Source: Endomicrobium sp. (lineage in GTDB: Bacteria > Elusimicrobiota > Endomicrobiia > Endomicrobiales > Endomicrobiaceae). Taken from it: a DNA stretch of 20,297 nt. Positions within the stretch are counted from its first letter, which is position 1. Every line of letters begins with the position of its first letter. The stretch lies in NCBI GenBank assembly GCA_031262135.1, contig JAISIG010000024.1, forward strand, positions 1 through 20,297, given 5' to 3'. A program made the position numbers and the translations under genes. Below the pieces are notes generated by a model. The model saw only the letters and a program-made list of their open reading frames with translations. It ran no database searches and was not told where the DNA came from. Shown here in pieces: positions 15,571 through 20,297 of this stretch.

Positions 15571-16547
15571 AAAACTTTTAATTCATCCTTAATATATGAT
15601 ATTACCAAATTAATTGATATATTTAAGTTATTTTTAATAATACACCCAGAAGCATTAATATGCCCTCCGCCATTAAATTGTTTTGCTATTTTTAATACAT
15701 TGACACTGTTAACAGATCTAAAACTAATCTTAGTTGTTAAACTATCTATTTCTTCAAATAAGCATCCAATTTTTATATTATTAGTTCTTAATGTATAATT
15801 TACAATCCCTTTAATATCATTATGATTAGTTTTAGTTAAATATAACATTTTTTTAGTTATACTTATATAAGCTAATGTATGGTTTATAGCTATTTTCATA
15901 TTATATAAAGCTAATCCAAGTAGCTTAAGTTGCTCAATAGTATTATTAGCATATATTTCTTTATATATTTTGTTAACATCTAAATTATATTTCATAAGTT
16001 GTATAGAAGCAGTATGAGCATCTATAGTTGTATTAGGTTGTTGAAAACATCCTGTGTCTGTTAAAATTCCAGTATATAAACATTCCGCTTCGTTATTAGT
16101 TAGTGAAATTTTCATATATTGAAATATTTTGAAAACAAGCTCTGCTGTTGAAGAAGAAGTTGGAATAATATAATTAATATCACCAAAATAATCACAATCG
16201 ACATGATGGTCTATGTTAATTATTTTTTTTAATCGATTACGTTGAATTATATTTCCTAATCTTGATAACTTTGATACTTCTAATAATATTGCACAATCAA
16301 AGACTTCTAATACTTGTACACTATGTTTAAATTGATTGTTAGATTGAAGAAATTTTAATTTCGATGGAATTTTATTAATAGAATATACACAAGCTGATTT
16401 ATTTAATCTATTTAATACAGAACTAAAAGCTAGCGCAGAGCCTAAACTATCACCATCTGGATTAACATGACCTGCAATAAAAAAAGATTTGGAATTTTTT
16501 ATTAATGTAACTATTCTGTCAAGAACATTGGATTCATTATTACTCAT
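15567..16547 (-). CDS. nrnA: DHH/DHHA1 phosphoesterase, NrnA-like (nanoRNase / pAp phosphatase)
   Basis: A 326-residue protein with both domains of the NrnA branch of the DHH superfamily, which degrades very short RNA oligomers and removes the 3' phosphate of pAp. The first metal motif is His-Val-Asn-Pro-Asp-Gly-Asp-Ser (27-34). The Asp-His-His motif is at 113-115. The Thr-Asp-Thr-Gly-x-Phe motif is near 163-168, and the DHHA1 substrate loop Gly-Gly-Gly-His-Ile-Asn-Ala-Ser-Gly lies near the C-terminus. The second motif reads Leu-Leu-Glu-Val-Ser with Glu90 where many relatives have Asp; this may be a subfamily trait. It lies between rbfA and truB, the common bacterial position, and overlaps truB by four bases. 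No Shine-Dalgarno sequence is obvious. Confidence 0.88.
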   Translation of the reverse strand: MSNNESNVLDRIVTLIKNSKSFFIAGHVNPDGDSLGSALAFSSVLNRLNKSACVYSINKIPSKLKFLQSNNQFKHSVQVLEVFDCAILLEVSKLSRLGNIIQRNRLKKIINIDHHVDCDYFGDINYIIPTSSSTAELVFKIFQYMKISLTNNEAECLYTGILTDTGCFQQPNTTIDAHTASIQLMKYNLDVNKIYKEIYANNTIEQLKLLGLALYNMKIAINHTLAYISITKKMLYLTKTNHNDIKGIVNYTLRTNNIKIGCLFEEIDSLTTKISFRSVNSVNVLKIAKQFNGGGHINASGCIIKNNLNISINLVISYIKDELKVL

Positions 16548-16568
16548 ATAATATACATTTGTTATTGA

Positions 16569-16943
16569 TTAGTTTTTTGTCTTTTCGTATTTTTCTGATT
16601 CTATTTTACTAAATATATTGTATATATTATTAGCTTTTTCATTTGTATTGTCGAAAATAAAAACTATTTGTGGAGTATATCTTAAGTTTAAAGAATGTGC
16701 TATTACATGTCTGATATATTTTGTTTTATATTTAAAGAATTTAATAATTTGTTGTTTTGTTTGATCATTGCCTAGGACAGAATAATAGATTTTACAATTT
16801 AGTAAATCATTTGTAAGAACAACGTCCATTATTGTTATTAATTTATCATCTAGTTCAATAATATGCGATATACTATCTGAAATAGTTTTTTTAATTAACA
16901 TACTTATTCTAGCAACTCTTCTATTACTACATGATAATAACAT
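16569..16943 (-). CDS. rbfA: 30S ribosome-binding factor RbfA
   Basis: A 124-residue protein fitting RbfA, a KH-fold factor that binds the 16S rRNA 5' helix region during late maturation of the small subunit. Recognisable stretches are Arg-Val-Ala-Arg-Ile-Ser near the start, then Ile-Thr-Ile-Met-Asp-Val, Lys-Ile-Tyr-Tyr-Ser-Val-Leu-Gly, Ile-Arg-His-Val-Ile-Ala, and Leu-Arg-Tyr-Thr-Pro-Gln-Ile-Val-Phe near 86-95. AAGGA seven bases before the ATG is a strong ribosome binding site. It follows infB by 12 bases, the standard nusA-infB-rbfA order. Confidence 0.92.
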   Translation of the reverse strand: MLLSCSNRRVARISMLIKKTISDSISHIIELDDKLITIMDVVLTNDLLNCKIYYSVLGNDQTKQQIIKFFKYKTKYIRHVIAHSLNLRYTPQIVFIFDNTNEKANNIYNIFSKIESEKYEKTKN

Positions 16944-16955
16944 AGATTCATCCTT

Positions 16956-18617
16956 TTATTTTAAAACATTAACTAGTTTTTCAATAATGAAACTCTCTAT
17001 TGTATCATTTAATTTAATCTCTTCTTTAAAAACTTTATTTAAAGATATGCCACATTCATGCCCTGTTCCTACTTCTTTTACATTTTCTTTAAATCTTTTT
17101 AATGAGGTTATCTTACTACTAAAAATAATTTTATTATCTCTTAATAATTGTATCTGAGAATTGCTATATATTGTACCATTAATTACATAACATCCATATA
17201 TAATTTTATTATTTGATAATTTAAAAATTTGTTTTACTATAGCTTTCCCCAATATTTTTTGAACTGTATGTGGTTTTAACATATCGCTCATCATGTTTTT
17301 AACGGCAATACTAACTTCTGGTAAAACTTTATATATGTTAATTTTAATTTTATTATATTTAGCTATGTTGGCAATGTCCTTACTTAATTTTATATTAAAT
17401 GCTATTATTACAGCATTTGATATAACAGCTAAATTAACATCTGATTTAGTAATTAATCCGATACTTCTAGATATGATTTTTAGATTAACCCCTGTAATAT
17501 TCTTAGATATTCTTAAAATATCAGATTCTAAAGCTTCTAAAGATCCTTGAACGTCTGCTTTTAACATGATTGTTAATTCTGGTATATTCTTCCTTGAGTT
17601 AATAGTTAACAATAAATCTATATTTGACTTTTTAGATAAATTTATTTTATTGATTTTGGCTTTCCTTTGATTAGCTATATCTTTAGCCTCTGTCTCGCTA
17701 TTAACAACGACGAAAGCATCTCCAACACATGGAATTTCATTGATTCCACAAATTGTAATTGGAGTACTTGGCAGACCCATACTAAGTTTTTCCATAAATT
17801 CATTAAACATTATTCTTATTTTTGCATAAGTATTTCCTATTACTAAATTATCATCAACTTTAACTATTCCATCTTGTATTAATAAAATGGCAACAGCTCC
17901 TAGGTGAGGGTCAAGCTTTGCCTCAATAACAATCCCAGTACCTTTAGTACTATAATTAGCTTTTAATTCCATCATTTCAGCTTTTAGTTCAATCATTTCT
18001 AGTAATAATTTAATATTAATTTTTTGTATTGCAGAAACTTTAACTATAATCGTATCACCACCCCACATGTCATCTATAAGACCATAAGTACTTAGATCAT
18101 AAGTTATTTTTTTTGGATCTGCATTTGGTAAGTCAATCTTATTTATTGCAACAATTATAGGTACTTTAGCTGTTTTAGCTTGATTAATAACTTCTATAGT
18201 TTGAGATTTTATTCCCTCTGTAGCTGAAACAACTAATAGTATAATATCTGTTAGTTTAATACCCCTAGAACGCATTATTGAGAAAATCTCATGACCAGGT
18301 GTATCTAAAAATGTTATACTGAAATTGTTTTGATCATTGTTGACTCTATAGGCTCCTATGTGTTGTGTAATATGTCCATATTCAGATGATATAATATTAC
18401 TCTGACGAATTGCATCTAATAATGAAGTTTTTCCATGATCTACATGTCCCATAATAGTTACTATAGGAGGTCTAGTCTTGACTATAACTTTTTGTTGAGT
18501 CTTGTTTTTATTATTGACTTTTGTATTATGTTGCTTTTTCATTCTTAGATTAGCATTATCATTACTATTTAATTTAACTTGCTTCTTTATTGATTTAGTT
18601 TTATTATTATTTAACAT
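16956..18617 (-). CDS. infB: translation initiation factor IF-2, minimal form
   Basis: A 553-residue IF-2 GTPase that brings initiator tRNA to the 30S subunit and promotes subunit joining. The G domain has Gly-His-Val-Asp-His-Gly-Lys-Thr at 57-64, Asp-Thr-Pro-Gly-His at 105-109 and Asn-Lys-Ile-Asp near 158-161. Domains II, III (Ala-Asp-Val-Gln-Gly-Ser-Leu-Glu-Ala) and the fMet-tRNA-binding IV (Gly-x-Glu-Cys-Gly-Ile) follow and look complete. Only about 48 Lys/Asn-rich residues precede the G domain, so the long N-terminal region found in E. coli (890 residues) is missing, including the conserved IF2-N folds. The ATG lies 22 bases after nusA. A purine-rich AAAGGGA upstream is rather far from it. 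Confidence 0.96.
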   Translation of the reverse strand: MLNNNKTKSIKKQVKLNSNDNANLRMKKQHNTKVNNKNKTQQKVIVKTRPPIVTIMGHVDHGKTSLLDAIRQSNIISSEYGHITQHIGAYRVNNDQNNFSITFLDTPGHEIFSIMRSRGIKLTDIILLVVSATEGIKSQTIEVINQAKTAKVPIIVAINKIDLPNADPKKITYDLSTYGLIDDMWGGDTIIVKVSAIQKINIKLLLEMIELKAEMMELKANYSTKGTGIVIEAKLDPHLGAVAILLIQDGIVKVDDNLVIGNTYAKIRIMFNEFMEKLSMGLPSTPITICGINEIPCVGDAFVVVNSETEAKDIANQRKAKINKINLSKKSNIDLLLTINSRKNIPELTIMLKADVQGSLEALESDILRISKNITGVNLKIISRSIGLITKSDVNLAVISNAVIIAFNIKLSKDIANIAKYNKIKINIYKVLPEVSIAVKNMMSDMLKPHTVQKILGKAIVKQIFKLSNNKIIYGCYVINGTIYSNSQIQLLRDNKIIFSSKITSLKRFKENVKEVGTGHECGISLNKVFKEEIKLNDTIESFIIEKLVNVLK

Positions 18618-18639
18618 ATATTTATTTATTTGTATCCCT

Positions 18640-19875
18640 TTATGCTTCTTTGTTATATTTTTTTATAGCCAATAAAATTTTATTTGCAGTTTTATTTCCT
18701 ATTCCAGTAAAGTTTAATAAATCATTCAACGACAATTTTATAAGAGAAGCAATATCTGTTACACCATACGTTTGTAAAATTTTTATAGTATTCTGACTAA
18801 TCTCTAAATCCTTGAGTGGTTTTATCATGTTGATATTTTGTTGATTATTTGATTTAACGTTAATATACCAACCTGTCAATTTAGTGGCAAGTCTGACATT
18901 ATGTCCATTTTTACCTATAGCTAGTGATAGCATACTATCGTCTACTATAGCATCTAACTTTTTATGTTCTTCTGATACCATTGTTATTGATATAACTTTT
19001 GCTGGAGCTAATGCATTAGCCACATAAATTTTGAAATCATTGGAATAATGTATTAAATCTATCCTTTCCCCTTTTAATTCTTCAATTATAGGTTTGATCC
19101 TAATGCCATTGATTCCCACACATGCTCCTATAGGATCTACTTTATCATTATGTGATATTAGAGAAATTTTTGTTCTAATTCCTGGCTCTCTAACTATGTT
19201 AATTATTTCAACTATTTTGTCATATATCTCAGGAACTTCAAGTTCAAAAAGCTTTCTTACAAATTGAGTACTTGTTCTAGATAGTAAAATGCCTGAATGT
19301 TTATTATGTTTATCAACTTTAATAATAACACTTCTTATTCTTTGTCCAATATAAAATTTTTCTGTTGGAACTTGTTCATAAATAGGAAGTATAGCTTCTG
19401 TTTTATCTAAGTCCACTATAATATTTTGGTTACTCACTCTATATATAATACCGCTAATGATTTGTCCTAATTTATTACTTATTTCATCAAATATAGCATT
19501 TCTTTCTGATTCTTTAATTTTTTGGGTTATAACTTGTTTTGCAGTTTGAGCAGCTATTCTAGAAAAATCTTGTACATTCAATGGAATTTGAATTTTGTCA
19601 CCTATATTTGCTTGAATATGTAAATTATTTAAATCTTGTATATTGATTTCTAAAGATGGATTTATAACATCCGCAACAACAGTTTTAATTGTATTAACAT
19701 TCATTTCCCCTGTTTCATAGTTAACACTAGCTTCAACAATAACGTTTTTTCCTACATGTTTTTTATAAGCTGATATTAAGGCATTTTCTACAATATGTAT
19801 AATGTCTTCTTTCTTTATATTATTGTCTTTTTCAATTTGGTCAAGCACTGTTAATAATTCTGACTTGCCTGTCAT
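18640..19875 (-). CDS. nusA: transcription termination/antitermination factor NusA
   Basis: A 411-residue NusA, which binds RNA polymerase and modulates pausing, termination and antitermination. In order it has the N-terminal polymerase-binding domain (about 1-125), an S1 domain (about 130-200), and two KH domains with the Asp-Pro-Ile-Gly-Ala-Cys-Val-Gly-x-Asn-Gly-x-Arg signature near 245-258. A second Gly-Lys-Asn-Gly motif lies near 325. One C-terminal helix-hairpin-helix segment (Gly-Ile-Gly-Asn-Lys-Thr-Ala) follows, instead of the two acidic repeats of E. coli NusA. AGGAG lies ten bases before the ATG; a closer ATG is out of frame. It follows rplA by 44 bases and leads nusA-infB-rbfA-nrnA-truB. 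rimP is missing from its usual upstream place. Confidence 0.96.
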   Translation of the reverse strand: MTGKSELLTVLDQIEKDNNIKKEDIIHIVENALISAYKKHVGKNVIVEASVNYETGEMNVNTIKTVVADVINPSLEINIQDLNNLHIQANIGDKIQIPLNVQDFSRIAAQTAKQVITQKIKESERNAIFDEISNKLGQIISGIIYRVSNQNIIVDLDKTEAILPIYEQVPTEKFYIGQRIRSVIIKVDKHNKHSGILLSRTSTQFVRKLFELEVPEIYDKIVEIINIVREPGIRTKISLISHNDKVDPIGACVGINGIRIKPIIEELKGERIDLIHYSNDFKIYVANALAPAKVISITMVSEEHKKLDAIVDDSMLSLAIGKNGHNVRLATKLTGWYINVKSNNQQNINMIKPLKDLEISQNTIKILQTYGVTDIASLIKLSLNDLLNFTGIGNKTANKILLAIKKYNKEA

Positions 19876-19919
19876 TGTTCATTTTCTCCTACTAGAAATT
19901 TCTATTAGTTAGTATAGTA

Positions 19920-20297
19920 TTAATCCTTATGATCAACTAATATACCTGGCCCCATAGTTGATGAAATATAAAAAGTTTTTAAATAACTATTTATTGATGT
20001 AGATTTTATAATAGTCTTAATAAAAAATTTTAGATTATCTATAAGTTTAGATTCTTCAAAAGAGGCTTTGCCTATTACTGAATGTATTATTCCGTAACTA
20101 TCACTTTTATATTCGATTCGTCCTAATTTAATTTCTTTGATTGCATTAATGATATCAGATGTTATAGTCCCAGATTTCATATTTGGCATTAGACCTCTAG
20201 GTCCTAAGATGTTTGCAACTTTACTTAAGTCTTTCATTGCATCAGGTGTTGCTATTAATATATCAAAATCAATCTTTGTATTCAGTATATTTTCTAT
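19920..20297 (-). CDS. rplA: 50S ribosomal protein L1, C-terminal part
   Basis: The frame stays open to the right edge, so this is the last 125 or so residues of a longer gene; the internal Met at 20237 is not the start. Translation of the edge segment gives Phe-Asp-Ile-Leu-Ile-Ala-Thr-Pro-Asp-Ala-Met. Then come the L1 hallmark Leu-Gly-Pro-Arg-Gly-Leu-Met-Pro-Asn, Gly-Ile-Ile-His-Ser-Val-Ile-Gly-Lys and a C-terminal Ser-Ser-Thr-Met-Gly-Pro-Gly. L1 forms the large-subunit stalk near the E site and in many bacteria represses its own operon. Normally rplJ-rplL-rpoB-rpoC follow rplK-rplA; here nusA follows after 44 bases. Confidence 0.94.
   Translation of the reverse strand: MENILNTKIDFDILIATPDAMKDLSKVANILGPRGLMPNMKSGTITSDIINAIKEIKLGRIEYKSDSYGIIHSVIGKASFEESKLIDNLKFFIKTIIKSTSINSYLKTFYISSTMGPGILVDHKD

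Noticed and set aside
15567..16547. Asp-to-Glu change in metal motif II of the DHH protein as a sign of lost activity
   Set aside because: All other motifs are intact and Glu at this place may be a normal subfamily variant, so inactivity is not supported.
19893..19904. 12-base palindrome TAGAAATTTCTA between rplA and nusA as an operator or terminator
   Set aside because: It is short, nearly AT-only, lacks a loop, and sits just upstream of the nusA ribosome binding site; nothing distinguishes it from chance.
1..20297. Recoding of TGA to tryptophan, as in some reduced AT-rich genomes
   Set aside because: Tryptophan uses TGG in ftsH, rpoD and others, and TGA ends nadB and the DHH gene at positions that fit their families.
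1..20297. CRISPR arrays, insertion sequences, prophage genes, riboswitches or a defence system
   Set aside because: No direct-repeat array, transposase, integrase or long structured leader was seen; every gap is 100 bases or less.

Overview
This 20.3 kb window is a compact, very AT-rich bacterial chromosome segment (roughly one quarter G+C, judged by eye). It carries 19 protein genes, 17 complete and two cut by the window edges, all on the minus strand. Two tRNA genes sit alone on the plus strand. Intergenic gaps are mostly 0-45 bases, several genes overlap, proteins are Lys/Asn/Ile-rich, and several are at the short end of their families (IF2, TilS, NusA). No transposon, phage, CRISPR or transport/accessory cassette is visible. 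Tryptophan is encoded by TGG and TGA is used as a stop, so the standard bacterial code fits. Together this suggests a reduced genome, probably of a host-associated bacterium or obligate symbiont. The phylum cannot be fixed from the window. The order tilS-ftsH-folP-glmM-acpS-nnrD resembles what is known from lineages such as Deltaproteobacteria-like groups, Nitrospirota, Deferribacterota or Elusimicrobiota rather than Gammaproteobacteria, but this is inference.

Layout in transcription order (right to left). Block A (about 20297-14164) is an information-processing cluster: rplA (partial), nusA, infB, rbfA, a DHH phosphoesterase (nrnA-like), truB, a HIT protein, then rpsU. It runs straight into dnaG and rpoD (to 10818), so the classic macromolecular-synthesis trio rpsU-dnaG-rpoD is intact. 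rimP, normally upstream of nusA, is absent, and rplA stands there instead. Block B is nadB (L-aspartate oxidase), flanked by plus-strand tRNA-Gln(CUG) and tRNA-Leu(CAG). The end of nadB reads antisense through the 3' end of tRNA-Leu. Block C (8968-3972) is a YbhN/UPF0104 membrane protein, tilS, ftsH and a folP-family gene whose DHPS catalytic motifs are almost all lost. Block D (3871-1), behind a likely extended -10 promoter, is glmM, glmS, acpS and nnrD (partial).

Functionally, the genes cover translation (rplA, infB, rbfA, truB, tilS, rpsU, two tRNAs), transcription (nusA, rpoD), replication priming (dnaG) and protein quality control (ftsH). They also cover UDP-GlcNAc precursor supply for the envelope (glmS, glmM), carrier-protein activation (acpS), and NAD synthesis and repair (nadB, nnrD). 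The most notable departures from the ordinary are the open but catalytically degenerate folP-like gene, the missing cdaA/ybbR at the folP-glmM junction, the nadB/tRNA-Leu antisense overlap, and the minimal IF2. I see no convincing new multi-gene system.
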